Below, piece by piece: positions 43,012-52,035 of a stretch of 64,000 nt of DNA (its first letter is position 1; every line of letters starts with the position of its first letter). Below the pieces are notes generated by a model. It saw only the letters and a list, made by a program, of their open reading frames with translations, was not told where the DNA came from and did not search any database. The position numbers and the translations under genes were made by a program. The DNA lies in the NCBI RefSeq assembly GCF_021030645.1, contig NZ_JACGCJ010000013.1:16408-80407 (forward strand), given 5' to 3'. This DNA comes from Agrilactobacillus fermenti (GTDB lineage Bacteria; Bacillota; Bacilli; Lactobacillales; Lactobacillaceae).

Positions 43012-43632
43012 ATGACAAAAAAACTGAAACTGATTTTTACTAGTTTAACAGTCTGTCTCATGTTGATCACCCTCATCTACTTGATAGTTGCTAATCATCC
43101 TTTGAAACAAGGTCATGCGTCACAAATGAGTGCGCCAACGATTGTCAAACATGTTCCAAAGACAAAAGCACCACAGCAATCTAACCAGTTAACCGACTAT
43201 TGGCAACAGCCATCTGAGGATAAGCCCTATCCAAATGTGGCTCACTATGCTAATTTAAGTGTCGATGTATCTATTCATAAGCAACGTGTTTACTTGAAGG
43301 CTGGCAAACAAACGCTATACACGATGTTAGCTTCAACTGGTAAAGATGGGGGCACACCTACTGGAACTTTCAAAATCGAAGCTGAGCGGGGACAGAAATT
43401 CTACAACTCAGAATCTAAAGAAGGCGCTAATTATTGGGTTTCTTTTAAAGACCATGGTATTTACCTTTTTCATACTGTACCAACAAATCAAGCAGGTACT
43501 TACGACTTAACACAAGCAAAGCAACTGGGCAAACAGGCCAACTCTCACGGCTGTATCCGCCTCAGTGTTGCCGATGCTAAATGGTTCTTTGAAAATATTC
43601 CGGAAAATACACCCGTACACATTTATAACTAG
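43012..43632 (+). CDS. L,D-transpeptidase (YkuD domain)
   Basis: Secreted or membrane-anchored protein of about 206 aa: N-terminal hydrophobic anchor, short P/Q/K linker, then a YkuD catalytic domain (VDVSIHKQRVYLKAGKQTLY; STGKDGGTPTGTFKIE) with the active-site SHGCIRLS, Cys near residue 181. It forms or edits 3-3 peptidoglycan cross-links or attaches proteins. ATG 43012 behind AAAGGAG is preferred to the frame opening at 42979. The stop overlaps the convergent methyltransferase gene by four bases. Confidence 0.9.
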   Translation: MTKKLKLIFTSLTVCLMLITLIYLIVANHPLKQGHASQMSAPTIVKHVPKTKAPQQSNQLTDYWQQPSEDKPYPNVAHYANLSVDVSIHKQRVYLKAGKQTLYTMLASTGKDGGTPTGTFKIEAERGQKFYNSESKEGANYWVSFKDHGIYLFHTVPTNQAGTYDLTQAKQLGKQANSHGCIRLSVADAKWFFENIPENTPVHIYN

Positions 43633-44381
43633 CTTGGTGTAACCATTAATAATTCATAAACATAGCAGATCTCGTCTTTCAAGGTCTGCTTTTTATGATA
43701 CAAACGCGCCACGGCTTCTAACAATTCTGGAACCTCTGCATTAATAACCTGATCTTTAAGATCCATCAATAACAAATGCCGATCAACTGGTTCAAAAGTT
43801 TTGAATATTAAATGATCTACTGAATAAGTTTGTCCTAAATCAGCCAAAGCATTTTTTCTTGATTGCATCACAGCATCATTAAATGTGTCATCAGGGGATT
43901 GCAAGGTAACTGAACGTGAAATAATGGTATCCAACTGACTCTGCCGCCGTATAAAATGCCCAAAAATAACGCCATTAACGGCTAATTGTAATAATTGCTC
44001 CATCTCTTTTGCATCTGTTACATCTGGAAACATACTAGCGAAAATAATATCATACTTACCAACTCGTGATATAAATGTTTGCCAATTAGCCTGCACAAAT
44101 GTGATATTATCGAAGCCATGCGTTTGTTCCGCTTGTCGCGCAAATTTTAACATTTCCTGGGAAATATCTAAGGCGACGACTTGTTGGGCATTGGCTGCTA
44201 AAACGGGTAAAAATCGGCCTGCACCAGTACCTAAATCCAACACAGTTGCTGTTGGTAATAAGTGTCGTTTCTTCAAAACTTGTTCAACACGGGACGCCAG
44301 CGGTAACTGGCTCTCAGCCTGTATCGCTGCGTATTCTGGTGCAAAAGCATCCCAATAAGTTTGCAGATCTGTTTCGTCCAT
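43629..44381 (-). CDS. Class I SAM-dependent methyltransferase
   Basis: Methyltransferase_25-type protein, about 250 aa. Motif I VLDLGTGAGRFLPVLA, acidic motif II VALDISQEML, and motif post-I FVQANW are present. The remaining half (GVIFGHFIRRQSQLD) is not specific to a substrate. ATG 44381 follows GGAG; the frame is open to 44405. It is convergent with the transpeptidase gene, with a four-base overlap of the stops. Confidence 0.85.
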   Translation of the reverse strand: MDETDLQTYWDAFAPEYAAIQAESQLPLASRVEQVLKKRHLLPTATVLDLGTGAGRFLPVLAANAQQVVALDISQEMLKFARQAEQTHGFDNITFVQANWQTFISRVGKYDIIFASMFPDVTDAKEMEQLLQLAVNGVIFGHFIRRQSQLDTIISRSVTLQSPDDTFNDAVMQSRKNALADLGQTYSVDHLIFKTFEPVDRHLLLMDLKDQVINAEVPELLEAVARLYHKKQTLKDEICYVYELLMVTPS

Positions 44382-44516
44382 TTTCCCAACTCCGATATCA
44401 AACACTAATTTCTTTTTTAACTAGCCCTATTATCACAGAAATATAAAGTGAACTCAAAGCCAATTTACCTCATTTTACTGCAGATGCCCCGTAATCGTTA
44501 AGACCCTATTTTAAGC

Positions 44517-44571
44517 CTAAAAAATCAGATGCGGAGGACAAGTAATCATACGTTGTCTCCACATCTGATGA
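44517..44571 (-). terminator. Terminator of glmS
   Basis: ATCAGATG(T)GGAG and CTCCGCATCTGAT pair, with an inner GACAA/TTGTC arm and TTTTTT following on the minus strand. It lies about 65 bases after the glmS stop. Confidence 0.85.
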
Positions 44572-44635
44572 CATAGATAAGGTTGAATTGAACAGCCGCT
44601 TCAAAACTTAATTAAAATATGGCGTTCAAATGTGT

Positions 44636-46450
44636 CTATTCCACAGTTACACTTTTGGCAAGGTTTCTTGGCTGATCCACGTTATAACCTCGTTGTAAAG
44701 TAGCGTAATAAGCTAGCAATTGTGTTGGTACGATACTAACGAGTGGTGATAAAACCGTTTCAAGTGTTGGGATAATAATTTGATCACCGGCTTGAGCTAG
44801 ATCTTCACTTACAATTTTTAAAGTTTTCGCGCCGCGTGCCTGTACCTCTTGAACATTACCACGGGTATGAGAGGCTGTTTCTTTATCAGTAATAATGGCC
44901 GCAACTGGCGTGCCTTCTTCAATTAGAGAAATCGTCCCATGTTTTAATTCACCCGCTGCAAAACCTTCAGCTTGAATATATGAAACCTCTTTGAGTTTTA
45001 ATGCAGCTTCTAGACTAGCCCAATAATCAATGCCACGGCCAATATAGAAAGCATTGCGTGTATTGGCAAAGAATTCATGCGCCAATTGTTCGATATCATC
45101 CTTGCTATCGACAATTGTTTGGATACCATTAGCAGCCAAGCCTAATTGATGCTTAACATCTAAGTCATTTGCTGAAGGCAATCCCTTAGCAACAGCTAGT
45201 GCTTGAGCTAAAATAGTTTCAACAGTGATTTGAGCTGTATAAGCTTTAGTTGAAGCAACAGCTATCTCAGGGCCAGCTTTTAATAGCAGTGTAAAATCAG
45301 CTTCACGCGATAGAGTCGAGGCTTCAACGTTAGTCAAAGTCAAACTTGGGAAACCGCGTTTGTTTGTTTCAACCAATACTTGGCGACTATCTGCTGTCTC
45401 ACCACTCTGGGATAAGTAAATAAAGAATGGTTTCTTAGAAAGCAACGGCATATGGTAGCCAAATTCAGAAGCCAACTCTACTTCAACAGGTATTTGTGCA
45501 ATCTGCTCAATAATTGGTTTCCCAACCAACCCCGCATGATAACTTGTTCCAGCGGCTACAATGTACAAGCGATCAGCTTCTTTAAGCGCATCGATCAATT
45601 TTGGATCAAAGTTAAAGGTCCCGTCCTCATTGATATATTCTTGTACTAAGCGGCGTAAAACAGCTGGTTGTTCATCAATTTCTTTAAGCATGTAGTATGG
45701 GTAAGTCCCTTTAGAAATATCAGATGGATCTAAGTTAACATGGTAAGGTTTCCGCGTTACTTCATTGCCCTGTTCATCCATAAGTTGAATCTTGTCCTTG
45801 GTAACGATGACCATCTCACCATCATGCAATTCAACAAAATCTTTGGTTTGAGCAACCATAGCTAATGCATCCGAGCAAACGACATTGAAACCATCACCAA
45901 CACCAACTAATAACGGACTCTTATTCTTTGCGACAAATAATTTATCAGGCTCTTCACGATCAACTAATAAAAATGCATATGAACCATCAATGATACTCAG
46001 TGCCTTCCGGAAAGCACTCTCAGTATCTAAGCCACCGTCTTCAACTAGAACACCGATCAATTGAACGGCAACTTCGGTATCCGTAGAACTTACAAGGTTA
46101 ACGCCCTTTAAATACTGTTCTTTAATTTCTTGGTAATTGTTGATAACGCCATTATGAACTAAATAAAACCGGCCGCTTTGAGAAACATGTGGATGGGCAT
46201 TAACATCACTTGGTGCGCCATGCGTTGCCCAGCGTGTATGACCGATACCCATCATCCCTTGAACTTCAGGACCAACCGCACTTTCAAGTTGAGAAATCTT
46301 ACCTTTTTCTTTGACAAGGTAATCATGTCCTGCTTGATCATTTACATAAATGCCAGCAGAATCATAACCGCGATATTCCAATTTCTCTAAACCTTTTAAT
46401 AAAATTTCGGTTGTATCTTTTTTACCAATTACGCCAACAATTCCACACAT
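44636..46450 (-). CDS. glmS: Glutamine-fructose-6-phosphate aminotransferase
   Basis: Makes glucosamine-6-phosphate from fructose-6-phosphate and glutamine, the entry step to UDP-GlcNAc; 604 aa. The N-terminal nucleophile domain starts MCGIVGVIG (Cys1 after Met removal), with GHTRWATHG and the EYRGYDSAGI loop. Two SIS domains follow (AAGTSYHAGL, SQSGETADS; GRGIDYWASLEAALKLKEVS). The C-terminus is NLAKSVTVE. The mRNA leader contains the glmS ribozyme, and three AATTGGTATA boxes surround the promoter. glmM lies 3 kb away. Confidence 0.97.
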   Translation of the reverse strand: MCGIVGVIGKKDTTEILLKGLEKLEYRGYDSAGIYVNDQAGHDYLVKEKGKISQLESAVGPEVQGMMGIGHTRWATHGAPSDVNAHPHVSQSGRFYLVHNGVINNYQEIKEQYLKGVNLVSSTDTEVAVQLIGVLVEDGGLDTESAFRKALSIIDGSYAFLLVDREEPDKLFVAKNKSPLLVGVGDGFNVVCSDALAMVAQTKDFVELHDGEMVIVTKDKIQLMDEQGNEVTRKPYHVNLDPSDISKGTYPYYMLKEIDEQPAVLRRLVQEYINEDGTFNFDPKLIDALKEADRLYIVAAGTSYHAGLVGKPIIEQIAQIPVEVELASEFGYHMPLLSKKPFFIYLSQSGETADSRQVLVETNKRGFPSLTLTNVEASTLSREADFTLLLKAGPEIAVASTKAYTAQITVETILAQALAVAKGLPSANDLDVKHQLGLAANGIQTIVDSKDDIEQLAHEFFANTRNAFYIGRGIDYWASLEAALKLKEVSYIQAEGFAAGELKHGTISLIEEGTPVAAIITDKETASHTRGNVQEVQARGAKTLKIVSEDLAQAGDQIIIPTLETVLSPLVSIVPTQLLAYYATLQRGYNVDQPRNLAKSVTVE

Positions 46451-46494
46451 ATGTTATACATCCCTATTCATCGTTTATAGTGAATTCTTAATTT

Positions 46495-46650
46495 CAATTA
46501 CATTTCCAGTCGCTGATCAACTTTCTGTTCAAACTTCACAGCCTGTTTTTGTGTTGATCTGTAGAGTGCGATCCCTTGAGCCACCCGCCGAATCTTTCGA
46601 TAAGCTCATTCCTCGTCATCCGTTTCACGGACCAGGCGCTATCCTTTTGT
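46495..46650 (-). ncRNA. glmS ribozyme (glucosamine-6-phosphate-responsive self-cleaving riboswitch)
   Basis: On the minus strand the glmS leader carries the class hallmarks in order: AGCGCC at the cleavage site (cut expected between A46640 and G46639), GACGAGGA about 30 bases later, GGCGGGTGGCTCAAGGGATC and the 3' arm AAGTTGATCAGCGACTGG. It cleaves the mRNA when GlcN6P is high, lowering glmS expression. Recognised from established family features; outer boundaries are approximate. Confidence 0.94.
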
Positions 46651-46651
46651 A

Positions 46652-46662
46652 AATTGGTATAG
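46652..46662. promoter_or_regulatory. AATTGGTATA box 1 (possible NagR/GntR site), downstream of the glmS promoter
   Basis: AATTGGTATAG on the plus strand, between the -10 and the ribozyme. It resembles half of the dre-type site (ATTGGTATAGA...) bound by the GntR-family regulators NagR/YvoA that control amino sugar genes. Two further copies lie upstream of the promoter. Confidence 0.5.
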
Positions 46663-46702
46663 TCCCTCCTTACCGTTTTGATGCTTTCTGGAAACAAGAG
46701 AT

Positions 46703-46732
46703 ATAATAACCCATAAGCGAAATGAATGTCAA
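46703..46732 (-). promoter_or_regulatory. glmS promoter
   Basis: Minus strand TTGACA (46732-46727) and TATTAT (46708-46703) with an 18-base spacer, about 55 bases before the ribozyme cleavage site. Exact -35 consensus. Confidence 0.75.
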
Positions 46733-46742
46733 GAGAATTTTA

Positions 46743-46775
46743 AATTGGTATATATAATTTTTACTAATTGGTATA
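46743..46775. promoter_or_regulatory. AATTGGTATA boxes 2 and 3 upstream of the glmS promoter
   Basis: AATTGGTATA occurs at 46743-46752 and again at 46766-46775, a 23-base direct repeat just upstream of the glmS -35. Same box and orientation as the copy at 46652. Likely binding sites for an amino-sugar regulator; no such regulator gene lies in the window. Confidence 0.5.
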
Positions 46776-46849
46776 CAGTTATATTTTAGCTGAAACTTGC
46801 ATTTTCATAGTCTTCTTGCTTAAACTAAGTTAAAAAGGAGCGAAGGTTC

Positions 46850-47995
46850 ATGACACCGCAAGAAAAACGTATCAATTTATTAATAGAAATTTTAAAAATT
46901 CCCACAATTGCTCAAAATGAAGGTCAAGTGGCGACAGTTCTAGCAAATTTTCTAACGGATAAAACGATCTCTGCTACTTTTGTTGAATATGCCCCAGGCC
47001 GCAATAATCTAATCATTGACTTTAACAATCCTAATGGTGATAAACCAACTTTAGCATTGAGTGGCCATTTAGACGTCGTTGCAACTGGTGATACAACAAA
47101 ATGGCGGCACCAGCCTTTTAGTGCCCAAATCGATCAAGATCGGATTTATGGCCGTGGTGCTACCGACATGAAGGCTGGCGTGGCAGCTATGACCATGGCT
47201 GCTAAAGAATTATTAACTACAGATTTTCACGATCCTTTAAGGCTGATTTTTACTGTAGGTGAGGAAATTGATAATTATGGTGCGCGCCAACTAACTAAGG
47301 CCGGTTATTTAAAGCCAGTAACAGCAATGATTATTGGTGAACCTACCAACCATGATATTTGGTTTGCACACAAAGGCATTATTGATTTTACCGCTGAATC
47401 TATCGGCAAAACTGCCCACGGTGCTATGCCGCAACTTGGTATTAACGCCATTCAAAATTTACTGGATTATTATAACCAACAGCAAAGCGAGCTCGCACCC
47501 CTGCTAGCTCAAAAAGACCCTGATTTGGGCTACACAACAGCTAATGTAACTTTGATCCATGGTGGTGAACAAATTAACACCATTCCAGGCACTGCTAAAC
47601 TGCGTGGCAATATCCGTACAGTCACTCGTGTTCCCAACGAAAAAATTGCCGCCGCCTTACAAAAAGCAGCTACGCACGTTAATGCGAAGCCCCATCACCA
47701 AATTAAAGTTCAAGTGGATTCGACTATCAATGCTGTCAAAACTGATGCCAATCAACCATTTTTAAAAACACTGCAAGCCATTGTACAAGCACAGGGCTGG
47801 TCTGGTGCATTAGTGACTGGGGCCCCAATTACGGATGCAGCAATTTTCCAGGAAGACCATCATTTCCCCTTTGCAATTTTTGGTCCTGGAAATAATACGG
47901 CACATCAAGTTGATGAATACGTTACTATTAGCGACTATCTCACGAGTATTGATATTTATAAACAAATAATCGTTAGTTACTATCAATCCAATTAA
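46850..47995 (+). CDS. M20 family ArgE/DapE-type deacylase
   Basis: Zinc-dependent amidohydrolase of 381 aa. The first metal His is in LSGHLDVVATG, followed by the metal-bridging Asp in YGRGATDMKAGVAAM and the catalytic/metal pair in TVGEEIDNYGA. The dimerisation domain contains GKTAHGAMPQLGINAI; the last metal His is in NNTAHQVDEYV. Could be succinyl-diaminopimelate desuccinylase (dapE) or another N-acyl hydrolase; the sequence alone does not distinguish them. ATG 46850 follows AAAAGGAG. Confidence 0.88.
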   Translation: MTPQEKRINLLIEILKIPTIAQNEGQVATVLANFLTDKTISATFVEYAPGRNNLIIDFNNPNGDKPTLALSGHLDVVATGDTTKWRHQPFSAQIDQDRIYGRGATDMKAGVAAMTMAAKELLTTDFHDPLRLIFTVGEEIDNYGARQLTKAGYLKPVTAMIIGEPTNHDIWFAHKGIIDFTAESIGKTAHGAMPQLGINAIQNLLDYYNQQQSELAPLLAQKDPDLGYTTANVTLIHGGEQINTIPGTAKLRGNIRTVTRVPNEKIAAALQKAATHVNAKPHHQIKVQVDSTINAVKTDANQPFLKTLQAIVQAQGWSGALVTGAPITDAAIFQEDHHFPFAIFGPGNNTAHQVDEYVTISDYLTSIDIYKQIIVSYYQSN

Positions 47996-48050
47996 AAGCG
48001 TTTCATTCAATAGTACGGGCCAGCCAAAAGCGACTATCTTTAATTGCAAA

Positions 48051-48094
48051 CAGGAGCCAGAACAAAGTTAATATTTTGTCCTGACTCCTGTTTA
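48051..48094. terminator. Terminator after glmM (composite element copy 4)
   Basis: CAGGAGCCAG and CTGACTCCTG form the stem (one bulge), with AACAAA/TTTTGT around GTTAATA. Between the convergent M20 hydrolase (+) and glmM (-). Confidence 0.8.
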
Positions 48095-48117
48095 TTTACG
48101 AATCATTTAGTTTAAAA

Positions 48118-48230
48118 CATGCTCCAAAAGACATTGTCCGCACTTAACGACGAACCACTTAAATGGAAAAACTACCATTTATCGTAATTCTTGTTAAGGC
48201 TCAGCCGTTAAACGCCTTTTGTCCCACTCT
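48118..48230 (-). repeat. Dispersed 3' element, copy 4 (overlaps the glmM stop)
   Basis: On the minus strand it starts inside glmM (AGTGGGACAAAAGGCGTT) and so supplies the last codons of GlmM. Middle arms are CTTAAC/GTTAAG and the apical hairpin is AAATGG/CCATTT. It ends ATGTCTTTTGGAGCATG. Confidence 0.8.
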
Positions 48231-49587
48231 CATCTATACCCATAACATTTTTGACAACTTCAGCGATTTGATCAACATATGTGCTTACTTTTTCTTGTGT
48301 GGCTGCTTCACCCATGACCCGCAATAGAGGCTCCGTGCCGCTTGGTCGAACTAAAATACGGCCATCTCCAGCCATTTCTTTCTCAACGGTATCAATAGAT
48401 TCCGTGATTTCTGGATATTGTTTCCAATTTTTCTTATCTTTAACTTTCACATTAACTAATTTTTGCGGATAAGTGTGCACCTCATCGGCTAACTCGGATA
48501 ACTTCTTACCAGTTTGTTTCATAACATTTAATAACTGCAGTCCAGTCAACATACCGTCACCAGTATTATGATAATCTAGTAAAATAATATGTCCGGATTG
48601 TTCACCGCCCAGATTATAGCCATCTTTACGCATTTCTTCAACAACATAACGGTCACCGACGTCGGTCTGGACTGATTTTAAACCATTAGCTTCCATAGCT
48701 TTATACAAGCCAATATTACTCATAACTGTGGTTACGATCGTATCTTGTTTGAGCCGACCACGTTCACTGAAATATTTACCTAAAATGAACATGATCTTAT
48801 CGCCATCGACAATATTGCCTAGTTCATCAACCGCAATACAGCGGTCACCATCGCCATCAAAAGCAAGCCCGGCAACTGCGCCCTTTTCAACAACCGTTTT
48901 AGCCAGTTGTTCAGGATGTGTTGACCCAACTTCCTTATTGATATTGAGCCCATCTGGGTTGGTAGCAATCGTATCGAATTCTGTTTCAACATCGGCAAAT
49001 AACTTGCTCACTAAATTAGAAGTAGACCCATTAGCTGCATCCAAAACAATATTTAATCCAGATAGATCATCAGGTAATGTCTGAGCTAAAAATTGCAAAT
49101 ATTTTAGGGAACCTTCGGGATAATCTTCAACATACCCTAAACCTTCGGCTGATGGTCTTGGTAATTCATCTGTAGGTGCATCAATATAGTGCTCTATCTC
49201 TTCTTCTGTTTCATCAGATAATTTATACCCATCTGATCCAAAGAACTTAATGCCATTATCTTCAGCTGGATTATGGGACGCTGAAATCATGATGCCGGCA
49301 TCTGCATCTTGTACACGAATCAAGTAAGCGACTGCTGGCGTTGTAATCACACCGAGATCCAACACCTCAATGCCAACAGACAATAAACCAGAAATTAACG
49401 CATCTTTAAGCATAGGTCCAGAAATACGTGTATCAGTTGCCACCAGTACACGTGGCCGTTTTCGTTCATCTTCATGATGCTCGGTTAAGACATAGCCTCC
49501 GGCACGGCCTAACTTAAATGCCATTTCTGGTTTCAGACCTTTATTTGCGACACCACGTACACCGTCAGTTCCAAAATACTTTGTCAT
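48208..49587 (-). CDS. glmM: Phosphoglucosamine mutase
   Basis: Converts glucosamine-6-phosphate to glucosamine-1-phosphate; about 459 aa. N-terminal [11 protein letters not shown], the phosphoserine loop [13 protein letters not shown] (Ser near 104), metal loop DGDGDRC, sugar loop GGEQSGH and phosphate loop [14 protein letters not shown] are all intact. ATG 49587 follows GAGGTAAAAAC; the frame is open to 49602. Last of the conserved cdaA-cdaR-glmM operon. The last six codons (SGTKGV) and stop lie in a copy of the dispersed 3' element. Confidence 0.96.
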   Translation of the reverse strand: MTKYFGTDGVRGVANKGLKPEMAFKLGRAGGYVLTEHHEDERKRPRVLVATDTRISGPMLKDALISGLLSVGIEVLDLGVITTPAVAYLIRVQDADAGIMISASHNPAEDNGIKFFGSDGYKLSDETEEEIEHYIDAPTDELPRPSAEGLGYVEDYPEGSLKYLQFLAQTLPDDLSGLNIVLDAANGSTSNLVSKLFADVETEFDTIATNPDGLNINKEVGSTHPEQLAKTVVEKGAVAGLAFDGDGDRCIAVDELGNIVDGDKIMFILGKYFSERGRLKQDTIVTTVMSNIGLYKAMEANGLKSVQTDVGDRYVVEEMRKDGYNLGGEQSGHIILLDYHNTGDGMLTGLQLLNVMKQTGKKLSELADEVHTYPQKLVNVKVKDKKNWKQYPEITESIDTVEKEMAGDGRILVRPSGTEPLLRVMGEAATQEKVSTYVDQIAEVVKNVMGIDESGTKGV

Positions 49588-49655
49588 GTTTTTACCTCTC
49601 AACTGTTCATAATTTATCTTCTAAATTTTACACTTAATTCAGTTTCTATTTCAAA

Positions 49656-50810
49656 CTAGGATGAACTTGTTTCAGTCGATACACTCGACTGACTTGAACT
49701 CGAACTACTTTCAGAATGACTACTAGATTGTGCACTACTCGTTGCAGCAGTGCTTGAACCGGTAGAACCTTGCGATGCAGGATACTGTGACGTACGCGCT
49801 TGATTCACAGTCGCCCCTTCACTAGAAGCCGTAGCCGCTGCTTCCTCATTGGTAGACTTAGTTACTTTGATGCTTACTCGAATCGTTTGCGGATCAACAT
49901 CCTGTAATCCAGTGCCTTTAAGATCGATTTTTACATCTTTATTCGTTGTTTGAGAAATACCCGAGACATCTACGGGAACCGATAAATTTTTAATTTTATC
50001 TAGTGTTGCCTGAGTCCCGCTGACGGTTACTTGCCGAGTATCTGACGTAAATTCATATTTTAACGACTTATCAGCATTCCCTACCTGATTAAAATTTAAG
50101 GTTACTTTCTTGCTTGGTAAATAAACGGGAATATTCACATGCACGGTTTGCGGCTCTAAAACTACATTAATCGTCTTACCAGAACTATCTAGGGCCTGCA
50201 ATAGTACTTCTTGATCAATATTGGTCTTGTGTTCATTACTAACCCCTACGTTTGCGACTACTTGGTGGACCCGCTCAATATCCGCTTTAGAGCCCGTTGC
50301 TTGTACCGTCTCTTGACTCAGCTTCGGCTCACCAACTCTATAGCCATCGGCAATACTGTTTTTATTAAATTGAACTTGAATTGGAAATACTTGCGTGGCT
50401 TTTGCCTGAATATTGATCGTAATATATTTCGGTTTAATCTTATAAGTAATGTCATTATTTAGACCCTGCTGCTTCAATTCCACTCGATGTCGCCCAATAC
50501 CTAATCGACGTAAATCAGCCATTACTTTAAAATTTTGTGTATTAGCCGTCGTCGTCACCAGTGCACTTGGCCCTTCCAATTGCACGCTGACTTTTTCTGG
50601 ATAGCCCGTAATAAAGTACTTGTCGGAGTCCGTTTGCAACTCTAAAGGCATACTAACTGTCTGTTTCTTGGTTGCCAACACTTCCTTATTACCATCTGAA
50701 GAACTTCGTGTAGTTGATAGCTTCCCCAAATTAACATACGTAAAAAGGCCTAATGCAAACAACAATGACAGCACTTTATAAACCCAAGTTTTTGTAAAGA
50801 GTTTATTCAC
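49656..50810 (-). CDS. cdaR: YbbR-domain protein CdaR, regulator of diadenylate cyclase
   Basis: Membrane-anchored extracellular protein of 384 aa that modulates CdaA. An N-terminal helix (VYKVLSLLFALGLFTYVNL) is followed by YbbR repeats (SMPLELQ...; VFPIQVQFN...; VTLNFNQV...) and an unusual Ser-rich tail after residue 325 with long runs of S. It starts three bases after cdaA and precedes glmM, the conserved order. Confidence 0.93.
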   Translation of the reverse strand: MNKLFTKTWVYKVLSLLFALGLFTYVNLGKLSTTRSSSDGNKEVLATKKQTVSMPLELQTDSDKYFITGYPEKVSVQLEGPSALVTTTANTQNFKVMADLRRLGIGRHRVELKQQGLNNDITYKIKPKYITINIQAKATQVFPIQVQFNKNSIADGYRVGEPKLSQETVQATGSKADIERVHQVVANVGVSNEHKTNIDQEVLLQALDSSGKTINVVLEPQTVHVNIPVYLPSKKVTLNFNQVGNADKSLKYEFTSDTRQVTVSGTQATLDKIKNLSVPVDVSGISQTTNKDVKIDLKGTGLQDVDPQTIRVSIKVTKSTNEEAAATASSEGATVNQARTSQYPASQGSTGSSTAATSSAQSSSHSESSSSSSQSSVSTETSSS

Positions 50811-50812
50811 GA

Positions 50813-51646
50813 TCAGGCCCCCTTCTTAAAAAAGCCATCGAAAAACGTCTTTAGACCATTTTTTTGTGGTTCTTTGGGAATCAGTTGTGTATTTAAGTAT
50901 TTTAAATAATCTTCTCGGGTAAGGTCACGTAGCAACTCGCTGTTTTTGGTAATGGTCACCCCGCCAGTCTCCTCAGAAACAACAATTGTCAAAGCATCTG
51001 TCACTTCACTGATCCCTACAGCTGCCCGATGCCGGGTCCCCAATTCTTTGGGAATCGTACTACTTTCTGATAGAGGTAGATACGCCGCGGCAACGGCAAT
51101 CTTACCATCACGAATAATCACAGCCCCATCATGCAGCGGGGTATTAGGAATAAAAATATTAATCAGTAACGCCCCGGTGACATCAGCATCCAAGGGTATG
51201 CCCGTCTCTATGTAGTCTTCTAACCCCGTAGACATTTGCATCGTGATCAATGCCCCAATACGTCGCTTAGACATATATTGTATTGCTTTATCCAAGCCAG
51301 CAATAAGCGACTTTGTTTCTTGATTAATTTCTTGACTATTCCGTCGAAATAAAGAACTGCGCCCGAGATGCTCCAAGCCTCGACGTATTTCAGGTTGAAA
51401 TATCACGACTAGCGCCAACACGCCCCAATTGATCACTTGGTCCATGATGTAAGAAACAGTCTGCAAATTCAAAAACCAACTGATCAATTTGATTGCAATG
51501 ATCACTGCAATACCCTTCATCAATTGAACCGCTTTGGTGCCCTTGATCAACATGATCAATTTATAAATAAAATACCAAACAACGGCGATATCGATGACAT
51601 TCATAAAGTTTTGTAACGTCCAAATATTGGCCCAATCGATCGACAT
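50813..51646 (-). CDS. cdaA: Diadenylate cyclase CdaA
   Basis: Makes c-di-AMP from two ATP; 277 aa. Three N-terminal helices precede the DAC domain with the active-site DGAVIIRDGKI (Asp near 173) and RHRAAVGISE (Arg near 205). c-di-AMP controls potassium and osmotic transport and wall homeostasis; the operon with cdaR and glmM is the standard Firmicute arrangement. ATG 51646 follows GGAGG. Confidence 0.96.
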   Translation of the reverse strand: MSIDWANIWTLQNFMNVIDIAVVWYFIYKLIMLIKGTKAVQLMKGIAVIIAIKLISWFLNLQTVSYIMDQVINWGVLALVVIFQPEIRRGLEHLGRSSLFRRNSQEINQETKSLIAGLDKAIQYMSKRRIGALITMQMSTGLEDYIETGIPLDADVTGALLINIFIPNTPLHDGAVIIRDGKIAVAAAYLPLSESSTIPKELGTRHRAAVGISEVTDALTIVVSEETGGVTITKNSELLRDLTREDYLKYLNTQLIPKEPQKNGLKTFFDGFFKKGA

Positions 51647-51900
51647 GCTTTGCCTCCTAAAAAAATCGTCCGCATTATTATAACATGAAAGCTACTTCTT
51701 GTTGAACGTTCCCATTCAGTAGTGGCTGAACAAAAGCGGTATTTTATGTTAACTAGCTATATAACGACGAACATTCTTAGTGCGTACAGATTACAAAAAA
51801 TAAAAAATTTTTTACCCAACCACAAACAGCTTGAATAATAAATCTAATACCTATTATGGTTTTTATCAATCCTTAGCCACCGATGATGTCACACGTTCAG

Positions 51901-52000
51901 CTGACATATAGGCTTGAATACTGGTACAATAGAATGCAAAACGATGTTCTTTTGTGCTAAAACTAAATTTATTTTGAATTTAGTTCTAGGCAGCCATCGT
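51901..52000 (+). promoter_or_regulatory. Promoter and structured leader of the DUF1361 gene
   Basis: CTGACA (51901-51906), 18 bases, TACAAT (51925-51930). The leader holds a strong hairpin AACTAAATT (51961-51969) / AATTTAGTT (51977-51985) inside an outer ACGATG (51941-51946) / CATCGT (51995-52000) pair, 30-odd bases before the start codon. The rest of the 389-base gap to cdaA shows only a degenerate GTGGCTGAACAAAAGC motif near 51721. Confidence 0.5.
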
Positions 52001-52035
52001 CATTCATTAAATAATTAATAATTGGAGTCATCCCC

